Positions 42,602 through 51,851 of a DNA stretch of 64,000 bases are shown piece by piece. Position numbers and translations under genes: made by a program. This DNA is from Chloroflexota bacterium. Lineage in GTDB: Bacteria > Chloroflexota > UBA6077 > FW602-bin22 > JAMCVK01. Below the pieces are notes generated by a model that was not told where the DNA came from, searched no databases, and was given only the letters and a program-made list of their open reading frames with translations. The DNA lies in assembly GCA_023475225.1 (NCBI GenBank), contig JAMCVK010000037.1, positions 1-64,000 on the forward strand. The letters are read 5' to 3'. Numbering within the stretch: the first letter of the stretch is position 1; the number at the start of each line of letters is the position of its first letter.

Positions 42602-45600
42602 ACGGGATGGCTAAAACAAAGGTCGGAAAAGTAGCCAGGTATTCCCCAGGCGGTGTCAACCAGGTGCCTCTGCTACAAGACCGCCTGGTCCTCAACCGCT
42701 ATCTCTGCCAGCTTTTCGGGTGCCAGGACTTTCGTGGCTTGAGGGAAGTTCTGCGGGACCAGAAAGAGGGCTGGGCCGAAGATGGGCATAGTTACTTCTT
42801 GCGTGTGCTGGAGGGACTGCAAGGGTCGAAGCTTGCCCCCGACCAGCTCGCCGCCTATGACCTGCGTATCAAGGAGTATGTGGAACAGCTTAACCGCTTC
42901 CGCACTCCCCCGGTTCAACTCAAATACTTCCAGTATCTCGCCGTCCTCTTTACCGAGATTTACCTGGACCGTTTGTTCGGCGACCAGGCGTCTCTCCTTT
43001 CCGAGCTGAACAAGTTCATCGGCCAGGAAAACAGCAAGCTGTCCCCTGCCACGCCCCGCTACCAGCGCTTCACCGAGGCTGACCTGAGCAAGCTCGCCTT
43101 CTGGATGGCCACCGGCAGCGGCAAGACCCTGGTCATGCACATCAACCTTTGGCAATACCTGCACTATGGCCAAGGGAAGGCACACCACGAGAATGTCCTG
43201 CTCGTCACCCCCAACGAAGGGCTGTCACGGCAGCATCTGGACGAGCTGCAGAAAAGTGGCATTGCCGCCAGGCATTATGGGGAAGCGGGAGGCAGCAGTT
43301 TGTTTGAGGGCGGCAGGGCGCTAACAGTCATTGAGATTACGAAGCTGACCGAGACCAAACGGGGCGGCGGCTTAAGCATAGAGGTGGACGCTTTCGGTCC
43401 TAACAACCTGCTCTTTGTAGACGAGGGGCATCGGGGGGCAAGTGGCGAGGTGTGGCGGGAGCTACGCCGCCGTCTGGCAGAGCGTGGCTTCACCTTTGAA
43501 TACAGCGCCACCTTCGGTCAAATTGTCAACGGCGCCGGCAGGGATAAACGGCCGGCACTGCTGGAAGAGTATTCCAAAGCAATCCTGTTCGACTACTCCT
43601 ACCCCCACTTTTACCACGATGGATATGGTAAGGACTACTGGATCACCAACCTGAAGGACGAGACTGACACCTTTAACGACTGGATGCTGCTGGGCAACCT
43701 TCTGTCCTTTTACGAGCAATATCTGCTCTACGAGGAGCACCGGGAGAGTTTTCGCCCCTACAACCTGGAGAAGCCGCTCTGGGTCTTCGTGGGCCACACC
43801 GTCACTGGTGGCAAGTCCCAAGAGGATAAGGAGAGCCTGACCGATGTGGAGCAGATCGTGGCTTTCTTCGACGGCTTTCTGCGTCACCGGAGTGAGTGGA
43901 CAAGGCGGATAGCCAAGGCGCTCCGGGGCGAAACGGGGCTGAAGAACCGCCGAGACGAGGACATCTTCATCGGCCAGTTCCCCTACTTGAAAGAGAAAGG
44001 TTTGAGCGCTGAGGACATCTATGAAGGCGTGGTGGGGCGGATACTCTGGGCCCAGACGGGCGAAAGCGTGCGGGCAGTAGAACTGAAGGCGGCGGCAGGT
44101 GAGATTGGGCTGCGGGCGGGCGCAGATAGCCCCTACTTCGGCGTCATAAATATTGGCGATGTGGCTGGGTTGATGAAGCTGCTCGAGGCCAGAAGCATCG
44201 TGCGGGAGGAGGAGAACATCACTGGCTCCCTGTTCACTCGCATCAACGAAGCCAACTCGCCAGTCAATGTGCTCATCGGTTCCCGCAAATTTATGGAAGG
44301 CTGGGACAGCTTTCGTGTCTCCAGCATGGGGCTGATGAACATAGGCAAGGGCGAAGGGGCACAAATTATTCAACTGTTTGGGCGCGGCGTGCGGCTGTGG
44401 GGCAAGGCGTTATCACTCAAACGAAGTAGCGCTATCGAGCCAGATGGTGCGGCGCCGAATATCCGCCTCCTGGAAACCCTCAATGTCTTTGGCGTTCGGG
44501 CCAACTACATGGCCCAGTTCCGGGAGTATCTGAAGCAGGAGGGCATTGAGACCGAATTTGAAGAAATCCACTTGCCCATCCAGATTCAAGAGGACTTCTT
44601 GAAGCCTGGTCTGCAGGTGTTGCGGCTACCTGAAGGGGAGCGATTTGAAGATAAAAAGGGCATAGTGCTGGCGTTGGACGATAGTATCCAGGTAGTCCTG
44701 GACTTGCGGCCACGTTTGGAGCTGGCCAGGTCGGGGGCGAGCGAAACAGAGGCAATGGAGAAGGTGGGTGGGGAGGATAGGGCATCGTTGCTGCGCCAAT
44801 GTGCGCCGCTCTTCGACTGGCAGCGGATTTACTTTGACCTGCTGGCGTTCAAGAGGTTGAAGGGTTTTCATAACCTGAGTTTTGGAGAAGCGAGCCTGCG
44901 GGAGATCCTTCAGAAAGGCAACTATGAAGTCCTTTGTCCTGACGGGCAACTGCCACCGTCCGGTTACCAAGAAGTCCGCCGGGCGGAGGATAGTGCCATT
45001 GCTGTTCTGCGGAAATACGTGTCTGCGTTCTATGACCGGAGGCGTCGAGCATGGGAACAAGAGAACATGAGACTGGCGGCGCTGATGCCCGATGACCCGA
45101 ACCTTAAATTCGGCGCCTATACGCTTCGGGTGAAGACTGCCGATAGAGCTTTCTTGGAGCAGGTGCGCGAACTAGTCAGCCGTGCCGACGAGATTTACAA
45201 GAAGGATGTCGCACGTTTCCCCAACATTCACTTTGACCGCCATCTCTATCAGCCCTTGTTAGTCACCGACAAGCAGGAACGCATGGAGGCAACCCCTCCG
45301 GCCCTGAACGAAGGGGAGGCCAGGTTTGTCCATGATTTGCGCACCTACCTGCAATCGCAAAGGGCAGAGTTTGAAGACAAAGAGATCTTCTTACTAAGGA
45401 ACCTTACCCGTAGCAGGGGCATTGGCTTCTTTGAAGCAGGCGAGGGTGAGGCATTCTATCCCGACTTCATTTTGTGGCTGATTCAGGACCAGCAGCAGCG
45501 GGTTACTTTCATTGATCCTCATGGCCTGCGCATGGCCCGAGGCGGCTTCAATGACCCGAAGGTGACGTTGCACAAAAGCCTAAAGGTTCTGGAGCCAACG

Positions 45601-45807
45601 CTACAACAGCAGTGTGCCCAATGGCAAGTGCATCTAGCATCCTTCATTCTTGCCCCCGGCTCCTATGAAGAGACGAGAAGGACCTTCGGAACGGGACAGC
45701 ACTCACGAGAGGAATTTGAGGAGCACAACATCCTTTTCTCCGAGGACTCTCGGTACATCGGCAAGCTCCTCAGCAAAGTTTTGGAGGATGCCAGTGCCGA
45801 GGCATAG
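42598..45807 (+). CDS. Type III-like restriction subunit (DEAD/DEAH helicase-nuclease)
   Basis: The roughly 1069-residue protein has a superfamily 2 helicase core: motif I MATGSGKT near residue 172, a DEGHRG motif II near 275, and a later FMEGWDSFRVSS...GRGVRLWG helicase motif VI-like region. The C-terminus has FYPDFILWLIQD...FIDPHGLR near 950-975, shaped like a PD-(D/E)xK nuclease with His where Lys is expected. It overlaps the methyltransferase stop codon, making a Mod-Res pair. The altered Lys may mean a variant or inactive nuclease. Confidence 0.86.
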   Translation: MNGMAKTKVGKVARYSPGGVNQVPLLQDRLVLNRYLCQLFGCQDFRGLREVLRDQKEGWAEDGHSYFLRVLEGLQGSKLAPDQLAAYDLRIKEYVEQLNRFRTPPVQLKYFQYLAVLFTEIYLDRLFGDQASLLSELNKFIGQENSKLSPATPRYQRFTEADLSKLAFWMATGSGKTLVMHINLWQYLHYGQGKAHHENVLLVTPNEGLSRQHLDELQKSGIAARHYGEAGGSSLFEGGRALTVIEITKLTETKRGGGLSIEVDAFGPNNLLFVDEGHRGASGEVWRELRRRLAERGFTFEYSATFGQIVNGAGRDKRPALLEEYSKAILFDYSYPHFYHDGYGKDYWITNLKDETDTFNDWMLLGNLLSFYEQYLLYEEHRESFRPYNLEKPLWVFVGHTVTGGKSQEDKESLTDVEQIVAFFDGFLRHRSEWTRRIAKALRGETGLKNRRDEDIFIGQFPYLKEKGLSAEDIYEGVVGRILWAQTGESVRAVELKAAAGEIGLRAGADSPYFGVINIGDVAGLMKLLEARSIVREEENITGSLFTRINEANSPVNVLIGSRKFMEGWDSFRVSSMGLMNIGKGEGAQIIQLFGRGVRLWGKALSLKRSSAIEPDGAAPNIRLLETLNVFGVRANYMAQFREYLKQEGIETEFEEIHLPIQIQEDFLKPGLQVLRLPEGERFEDKKGIVLALDDSIQVVLDLRPRLELARSGASETEAMEKVGGEDRASLLRQCAPLFDWQRIYFDLLAFKRLKGFHNLSFGEASLREILQKGNYEVLCPDGQLPPSGYQEVRRAEDSAIAVLRKYVSAFYDRRRRAWEQENMRLAALMPDDPNLKFGAYTLRVKTADRAFLEQVRELVSRADEIYKKDVARFPNIHFDRHLYQPLLVTDKQERMEATPPALNEGEARFVHDLRTYLQSQRAEFEDKEIFLLRNLTRSRGIGFFEAGEGEAFYPDFILWLIQDQQQRVTFIDPHGLRMARGGFNDPKVTLHKSLKVLEPTLQQQCAQWQVHLASFILAPGSYEETRRTFGTGQHSREEFEEHNILFSEDSRYIGKLLSKVLEDASAEA

Positions 45808-46060
45808 AAGTCTGACCCTGAGGAAATTCATTTCGGCCATCAATGACACTGAGGCGAAGCGGCGGGTTGAGGAGATGATTGAGAAGGAGGCCGGTCTCTG
45901 TCTATTGATAAATTCGGGGAACTACAATAGACCAATCCTTTTTAGAAGACGCTCTGCTGTCTCCTGCCCCTCTTTGAGCACCCTCTCTTCATCCATTGAC
46001 ATGACCCTTCCCTGGAAAAGGAGAATGCGGCCATCCACGATCACTGTCTCCACATCCTGA
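45788..46060 (+). pseudogene. Possible small or truncated gene after the restriction subunit
   Basis: GGAGG directly before ATG 45788 opens a frame, overlapping the restriction gene's last 20 bases, that reads as plausible protein for about 50 residues (TLRKFISAINDTEAKRR, then EKEAGLCLLINSGNY). The remainder runs antisense through the next gene and looks like shadow. I suspect the true gene was cut off at about 45920. I do not recognise its family. This is a weak call. Confidence 0.3.
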
Positions 46061-47265
46061 GCGGAGGTGGCGTAAACCAGGTGGGAGAAAATCTGCTGAG
46101 GCAAACGGGGATGAAGCGGGACCAAGTGTGCCTTACATGTATCGATGATGATGATATCAGCCTTCTTTCCGACTTCCAGCGTACCAATATGTTTCTCTAG
46201 GCCAAGGGCCTGGGCCCCTATGCGCGTGCCCATAGCCAGAATTTGCTCAGCAGGGAGCACAGTTGGATCATAGCGATCAACCTTATGCAACAGGGCTGTC
46301 ATCTTCATCTCTTGAAAGAGATCCAACACATTATTGGCCGAGGCGCCATCTGGGCCAAGCCCAACGGCGATACCACACTCCAGCATCTGTGGCACTGGGG
46401 CGATACCACTGCCCAGCTTCATATTGCTTGTCGGATTGTGGGCGACGCTTACCCCTCGCTCCTTGACGATGGCTATATCCTCAGCAGATAACTGCACCAT
46501 GTGGGCAGCGAGCACATTCGGGCGAAGGAAACCTATCCTATCCAGATAAGTTATCGGCGAGACCCCATGCCTCTGCATTGATTGCCAATGCTCTTCTCTG
46601 GTCTCCGCCACATGGATGTGCACACCCACTCCGCAAGAAGTAGCCAACTCCTGAACCTGACGGAGGAGGTGCTCTGAGCAGGTGTAGGGTGTGTGTGGCC
46701 CAAACCAGATGCTGATACGCCCATTGGCGCGACCGTGGTAGAGTCTCCAATCGCGAACGTTCTGCGCGAGTTCCCGGTCACCCCTCCCCATATCCCCCAA
46801 ACCCATGATGTAAGGTGATAGACAGGCTCGTAGCCCGGCCTCCTCAACGGCGGCGACGGTGGCTCCGATGAAGTTCCACATGTCGAGAAAGGTGGTTATT
46901 CCGGCGCGGAGCATCTCCAGGCAACCAAGGCGAGCCGCCGCGTAGCTCTCGGACTCAGTCATCTGAGCGAGGATCGGCCAGATGATGATCTGCAAACGTG
47001 GCTGCAATGGGGTATCATCAGCCATTCCTCTGAGCACGCTTAAAGCCGCATGCGTGTGGCAGCTGATCAGTCCCGGCATCACGATCTTGCCTGTGGCATC
47101 TATTTTGGTATCGGCTAGGTACTGTGGGTCGATGATCTCACTCGATCCTGCGGCCACAATGAGACCTCCGTCGACAGCAATAGATCCAGGATAATACGTC
47201 GCCATCTGGGGATCCATCACGACGATGAGTCCGTTGGAGATCAGCAGATCAGCCCTTTTTTGCAT
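45922..47265 (-). CDS. mtaD: 5'-Methylthioadenosine/S-adenosylhomocysteine deaminase
   Basis: The 447-residue amidohydrolase has metal ligands H70 and H72 (SCHTHAAL), HIHVAETREEH near residue 216, and NPTSNMKLGSG and GPDGASANN in the C-terminal half, all typical of MtaD. It deaminates MTA or SAH to the inosine forms, which the phosphorylase at 11856 could then cleave. It converges on the restriction genes and is divergent from the small membrane protein. Specificity is inferred. Confidence 0.88.
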   Translation of the reverse strand: MQKRADLLISNGLIVVMDPQMATYYPGSIAVDGGLIVAAGSSEIIDPQYLADTKIDATGKIVMPGLISCHTHAALSVLRGMADDTPLQPRLQIIIWPILAQMTESESYAAARLGCLEMLRAGITTFLDMWNFIGATVAAVEEAGLRACLSPYIMGLGDMGRGDRELAQNVRDWRLYHGRANGRISIWFGPHTPYTCSEHLLRQVQELATSCGVGVHIHVAETREEHWQSMQRHGVSPITYLDRIGFLRPNVLAAHMVQLSAEDIAIVKERGVSVAHNPTSNMKLGSGIAPVPQMLECGIAVGLGPDGASANNVLDLFQEMKMTALLHKVDRYDPTVLPAEQILAMGTRIGAQALGLEKHIGTLEVGKKADIIIIDTCKAHLVPLHPRLPQQIFSHLVYATSAQDVETVIVDGRILLFQGRVMSMDEERVLKEGQETAERLLKRIGLL

Positions 47266-47304
47266 CGCAGTATCCTTGTATACTTAGGGGTCTCGGATCA
47301 GTGG

Positions 47305-47333
47305 TTGGTTTAACAGCTCAACCGTGTTATAAT
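47305..47333 (+). promoter_or_regulatory. Promoter of the small membrane protein gene
   Basis: TTGGTT (47305-47310), a 17-bp spacer and consensus TATAAT (47328-47333), 67 bases before ATG 47401. Confidence 0.6.
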
Positions 47334-47400
47334 CACAATTATAGCCCTCGGTAGAATATCCCTAAGCGATTCCTTCAACAACTCAGGAGTATGATAACCA

Positions 47401-47616
47401 ATGAGTGTGCCTGAAACTGAACCTCAGATTACCTTTACTGAAGGGGAACACCGCGTTCGTTTGACTGTAGGCGATGGTTTTAAGCTTGGTTGTGGACTTA
47501 TCCTGGCCTGGCTGGCATTCTTCCTAGCCCTATTCATTTTGATCACAGCCACCATTCTGGCCGCTATCCTACTGAATGTACCTATCTTCACCATCGTCCC
47601 AGGATTACGTCTCTAG
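47401..47616 (+). CDS. Small single-pass membrane protein (hypothetical)
   Basis: The 71-residue protein has a short soluble N-terminus (about 30 residues) and one long hydrophobic segment (about 31-62), with a Gly-Cys at its start. It has its own promoter (47305-47333) and AGGAG at 47384, which supports real expression. I do not recognise it. Next to MtaD (divergent) and gpsA (convergent). Confidence 0.6.
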   Translation: MSVPETEPQITFTEGEHRVRLTVGDGFKLGCGLILAWLAFFLALFILITATILAAILLNVPIFTIVPGLRL

Positions 47617-47696
47617 ATCAGCCTGCTGGCCGTCGTCCGCATGACATGCTAAAAGGGAAGCAATGTGGGGAAGTTCCTGTTTCTTCGCCAAACCCT

Positions 47697-48716
47697 TCAG
47701 CTAGATTCAAGGCCGTAAAGCTCCTGTTTTGGTCCGCGTCCCATAAGCTCGCCAACTGCCTTTCGGGGGTCCTTCCCCTCAAAAAGAACCTGATAGGTGA
47801 GCTCTGTTATAGGCATCTCCACCCCATAACGCTGGGACAGGCGCCGGGCAGCAACCGTCGTCTGAACGCCCTCAGCTACCATTCTCATCGAGGACAAGAT
47901 GTCAGAGATTTTCCGTCCTTTGGCTAGCTCTTGCCCAACGTAGCGATTACGACTATAGGGGCTGGCACAGGTACAGACCAAGTCGCCCAGTCCGGTCAGG
48001 CCGGCAAAGGTCAATGGATTTGCCCCAGCGGCAATCCCCAACCTGCTTATCTCAGCTAAGCCACGTGTTATAAAGGCCGCTTTGGCATTGTCACCATAGC
48101 CAAAGCCATCGCAAATGCCTGCCCCCAGGGCGATAATATTCTTCAGCGCACCACCGAGCTCCACACCAATGACGTCAGTGTTCGTGTACACTCGCAAAAG
48201 GGGATCCATCAGTACACTCTGCATACAGTCGGCAACGCCCTGATCGTGACAGGCGACGACTGTCGTGGCCGGTAGTCCCATGGCTATCTCGCGAGCCAGG
48301 TTGGGACCAGAAAGAGCGGCAATGCGTCCCTGAAATTGCGCTGGCAACTCGCTGGTGATCACCTCGGTCATGCGCATGCCTGTATCATACTCCAGCCCCT
48401 TCGCTCCACTGAGGATAAGCGTACTACTATTCAGACGATCGCGCAGACGCCTGACGTTAGCTCGCATCGTTTGGGCAGGGACGATCAAAAGAAGGAACCA
48501 GCAATCGCTACAGGCATCGTCCAGTGAGGCAGTCACCCTTAACCCTTCCGGGAACATGACACTGGGCAGGAAGGTCTTATTTTCGCCTTCCTTCTCCAGA
48601 ATGGTCGCCTCTTCCGCTGTACGGCACCAAAGCTGGACAGGCAACCCCTTCCTAGCCAAGAAGATGGCTAGGGTCGTGCCCCAGGTACCGGTGCCGATGA
48701 TGGTTATCCCCTTCAA
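47697..48716 (-). CDS. gpsA: NAD(P)-dependent glycerol-3-phosphate dehydrogenase
   Basis: The 339-residue protein has the nucleotide loop IIGTGTWGTTLA near residue 5 and the catalytic Lys region ELGGALKNIIALGAGICDG near 190. It makes glycerol-3-phosphate for phospholipids. Its start overlaps the end of the Der gene by four bases (ATGA), so the two are co-translated. Confidence 0.95.
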   Translation of the reverse strand: MKGITIIGTGTWGTTLAIFLARKGLPVQLWCRTAEEATILEKEGENKTFLPSVMFPEGLRVTASLDDACSDCWFLLLIVPAQTMRANVRRLRDRLNSSTLILSGAKGLEYDTGMRMTEVITSELPAQFQGRIAALSGPNLAREIAMGLPATTVVACHDQGVADCMQSVLMDPLLRVYTNTDVIGVELGGALKNIIALGAGICDGFGYGDNAKAAFITRGLAEISRLGIAAGANPLTFAGLTGLGDLVCTCASPYSRNRYVGQELAKGRKISDILSSMRMVAEGVQTTVAARRLSQRYGVEMPITELTYQVLFEGKDPRKAVGELMGRGPKQELYGLESS

Positions 48717-50044
48717 GCCTGTCTGCTCCCTTCCCTTCGAGCACGGAAGAATAAGCGTAAGGGTGTCCCCTCAAATCCAAGGTCCTCCCGCAGCTTGTTT
48801 TCCAGATAACGCTGATAAGAGAAATGGAGTAGCTTGGGATCATTGACGACGAAGGCAAAGGTGGGTGGCTCGACACCGATCTGGCTGACATAGAGGATTT
48901 TTAAACGATGCCCTCGGACTGAGGGGGGACTATGGGCTAATACCGCTTCGCCGATCACACTGTTAATCAGTCCAGTAGGAATGCGTTTCTGTCGCTCCCC
49001 CTTGATCTGCAATGCAGCCGGCAAAATCTTTGGGACTCCTTGCTTCGTCTTGGCCGAGGTGAAGAGGATCGGTGCATAAGGCAAAAACTTTAATTCCTCT
49101 CTGATCGCCCTCGTGAACTCCTTCTCCGTATGGCTGGTCTTCTTCACCAGATCCCATTTATTAACGATTAGGATGATACCCTTAGCCGCCTGTTGAATAT
49201 AACCGGCGATATGCGTATCCTGTGCCGCTATCCCCTCGACAGCATCGATAACTAGCGCAGCGATATCGGCCCTATTTATCGCTCGCAGGGCGCGCAGCAC
49301 ACTATATTTCTCGATCCCCGCTTCCACCCGCCCCCTGCGACGGATGCCGGCCGTATCGATCAGGACTACCCTTCTGTCACCGTACTCGAGGAACGTATCG
49401 ATGGCATCGCGGGTAGTACCTGGCACCTCATGGACGATGACCCGCTCCTCTCCCAGGAGGGCATTGAGCAGCGATGACTTACCGACATTGGGACGCCCCA
49501 CGATGGCTACCCCCACCACATCGGCCTCCGCCTCGGTGGCCGCTTCGCTAGGAAACCAGGCAATGATTGAATCTAGCAGGTCACCTGTACCTGTCCCATG
49601 GGTGGCTGATATAGGGATAATCTCACCAACGCCCAATTCATAGAACTGGATAGAGTTGAGTCGTCGCTCCTTGTTATCGGCTTTATTGGCCACCACTATT
49701 ACCGGCTTCTCCGTTCGGCGAAGAATATCGGCGATATCCTGGTCGGCCGGGGTTATACCCTCCTTAGTATCGACCAGAAAGAGGATGACGTCTGCCTGGT
49801 CGATGGCCAATTCTGCCTGCTCTCGAACAAGACGGGTGATATTGCTACCGGGTGTTGGCTCTAAGCCACCGGTATCGATAAGGGTGAACTGGCGTCCGCC
49901 CCACTCGGCATCGGCGTAGAGGCGATCGCGGGTAGTCCCCGGCATCTCTTCCACGATAGCCATCGGTTCACCAACCAAACGATTAAAGAGGGTAGACTTA
50001 CCGACATTGGGACGTCCTACGATGGCCACTAATGGTTTGGTCAC
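48713..50044 (-). CDS. der: Ribosome assembly GTPase Der (EngA)
   Basis: The 443-residue protein has two tandem GTPase domains (VAIVGRPNVGKSTLFNRL at the start; VAIVGRPNVGKSSLLNALLG near 185) and a KH-like C-terminal domain. It acts in 50S subunit assembly. I place the start at GTG 50044, with GAGGG upstream. An in-frame extension to 50320 would run through the repeat array at 50.1-50.4 kb and is unlikely to be translated. Confidence 0.95.
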   Translation of the reverse strand: MTKPLVAIVGRPNVGKSTLFNRLVGEPMAIVEEMPGTTRDRLYADAEWGGRQFTLIDTGGLEPTPGSNITRLVREQAELAIDQADVILFLVDTKEGITPADQDIADILRRTEKPVIVVANKADNKERRLNSIQFYELGVGEIIPISATHGTGTGDLLDSIIAWFPSEAATEAEADVVGVAIVGRPNVGKSSLLNALLGEERVIVHEVPGTTRDAIDTFLEYGDRRVVLIDTAGIRRRGRVEAGIEKYSVLRALRAINRADIAALVIDAVEGIAAQDTHIAGYIQQAAKGIILIVNKWDLVKKTSHTEKEFTRAIREELKFLPYAPILFTSAKTKQGVPKILPAALQIKGERQKRIPTGLINSVIGEAVLAHSPPSVRGHRLKILYVSQIGVEPPTFAFVVNDPKLLHFSYQRYLENKLREDLGFEGTPLRLFFRARREGSRQA

Positions 50045-50053
50045 CTTTCTATT

Positions 50054-50640
50054 TCCCTCATCCCCCTGCCCCCTTCTCCCGTCCTTCGGAGAAGGACGGG
50101 AGAAGGGGGGAATAAAGATTTGGGGACACCCCAAACCCCGGCAGAGGGGCTTTGCCCCTCTGCACACCCCCACTCCGGTAGGAGAAGGGGGGAATAAACC
50201 CAGGGCGGAGCCCTGGGACCTACCCAGAAGGGGCGATCCCCCTCTGCACACCCCCACTCCGGTAGGAGAAGGGGGGAATAAACCCAGGGCGGAGCCCTGG
50301 GACCTACCCAGAAGGGGCAATCCCCTTCTGGACTACCCCCTACTCCACTGGGAGAAGGGGGGAATAAACCCAGGGCGGAGCCCTGGGACCTACCCAGAAG
50401 GGGCGATCCCCCTCTGCACACCCCCACTCCGGTAGGAGAAGGGGGATGTAGGCTGCATCCCTGCACCACCAAAAGTAGTGGGCTGGGTCCCCATCTCTTT
50501 GACCTCTCCATTACTCCAGCAGGAGAAGGGGAGTGGAGGTTTGGAATACCCCTTACCCTGACTGAGGGGCCTTGCCCCGCTGCACTCCCTATCAGGCGGG
50601 AGAAGGGGGAATATAGGTTAGGGCGAAACCCCAAGACCCT
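50054..50640. repeat. Tandem 84-86 bp hairpin repeat, locus 2
   Basis: In the 612-base gap between der and cdaR, a unit containing CACTCCGGTAGGAGAAGGGG and CAGGGC-GGA-GCCCTG hairpin recurs with anchors at 50171, 50255, 50341 and 50425 (spacings 84, 86, 84). Diverged flanking pieces reach about 50640. It opens with a strong CTTCTCCCGTCC/GGACGGGAGAAG hairpin at 50072-50105. Long chance frames cross it because the unit length is a multiple of three. No gene seen. Confidence 0.85.
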
Positions 50641-50656
50641 CCCAGTCTGTTCCAGG

Positions 50657-51847
50657 CTAGCGTATGGTCAATTCCACTTTATCCGGGCGTATCTGTCCCA
50701 CTTTGAGAGCGGGCGGAGGAATGACTTTTGGACTCACCGTATATTTACCAGCCGTTAGACCAGTAGCATCGATGACAATTTGGATGTCCTGAGGCTTTGT
50801 GGAGGAAAGAACAGGCATCAGCCCAGAAAGGGTCACGTCTATAGCTGAAGGCGCGATAGTCGCCTGCAGACCATCGCGTAGCCCCTTTATGGTGGGTGCT
50901 ACCCGCAGGATCTCGGAACCCTCTATAGGGTTGATATAAAGGCGGACTACGACGCTTTGCTTCCTGGCCAGAGAGACACCGCTAGGCAAGGATGGCTCAG
51001 CGTTGGTAGTCATATCCCGCGATGCTCCAGTAACATCGATAGGCGTTGTCGTCAGGAAAGAGAGGCCATCCAGAGCCTTGGGGTCGCCCACTACAGTTAT
51101 ACTGGTGGGATCAGACATGACGCCCACCACCTGATAGCCAAGGGCTGGCACACCAACCACCTGCGGAACTATCGGCACGGTCTTATAACCGACCTCGCGC
51201 TCAATTGGCATCTCCACCAATACCGATTCAGGGTTAAGACTAACATCCTTGACATCACCACCATAGCCATCCTGAGGGACGGGTTTGAACAGCTGGCTGA
51301 TGCTACTTGTTACCCCATCTAACCTTATATCAATGACTGCGGCCACAGCTGCTTTCACGGCGTCCTCCGGTCCACTGACAGTCACCTGCTCCGGAGCTAC
51401 ACGGGGTAGCTTTTGGGTATAGCCAAAGGGAACGTTACCGAGCAGGTTGACTTTAACTGGTATGTCCTTCTTCTTGACAACGCTGAGCTGAACGGCCACC
51501 TTAGATGGCTGAGTATCGTCGACGTGTGCTTGAAAGTACGCTACCTCCGCTCTAACTGGCAGCTCTTGGATCCCAGGACCCGCTTTCGAGGCATCAACAT
51601 AGGCCTGAATCTCATTACGAGTTAAACGCTTCATCACGTCCTGTGGGGCCACAATCCTAACGTCGACTCCCTGGACCTCGCCTCTAACAACCAGGCCAGC
51701 TGGTAGATTATCCACTCGCACCGGGATGCCCTGGAAGACGTCACTCACTTCGGGGTTCAATTGATTAGTGACGATCCCCCACATGATCGTTGATAAGCCA
51801 ATCGCTAGTAATATCCAGCTCAATTGCTTCTTCAGGAATGGTAACAT
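50657..51847 (-). CDS. cdaR: CdaR/YbbR-domain protein
   Basis: The 396-residue protein has one N-terminal membrane helix (about residues 8-27) and several YbbR repeats (each about 80 residues, with PVKVNL/VTVSGPEDAV-type motifs). In Firmicutes CdaR (YbbR) binds CdaA on the outside of the membrane and tunes c-di-AMP synthesis. It starts 4 bases after cdaA and is the last gene of the argF-cdaA-cdaR run. Confidence 0.9.
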   Translation of the reverse strand: MLPFLKKQLSWILLAIGLSTIMWGIVTNQLNPEVSDVFQGIPVRVDNLPAGLVVRGEVQGVDVRIVAPQDVMKRLTRNEIQAYVDASKAGPGIQELPVRAEVAYFQAHVDDTQPSKVAVQLSVVKKKDIPVKVNLLGNVPFGYTQKLPRVAPEQVTVSGPEDAVKAAVAAVIDIRLDGVTSSISQLFKPVPQDGYGGDVKDVSLNPESVLVEMPIEREVGYKTVPIVPQVVGVPALGYQVVGVMSDPTSITVVGDPKALDGLSFLTTTPIDVTGASRDMTTNAEPSLPSGVSLARKQSVVVRLYINPIEGSEILRVAPTIKGLRDGLQATIAPSAIDVTLSGLMPVLSSTKPQDIQIVIDATGLTAGKYTVSPKVIPPPALKVGQIRPDKVELTIR

Positions 51848-51851
51848 AAGT

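Noticed and set aside
43462-44373. A 303-codon open frame antisense to the restriction gene
   Set aside because: Overlaps the helicase motifs in full and shows no family resemblance of its own.
50041-50634. Long open frames on both strands, including an N-terminal extension of Der
   Set aside because: They come from tandem repeats whose unit length (84 bp) is a multiple of three. The protein text is repetitive and has no relation to GTPases.
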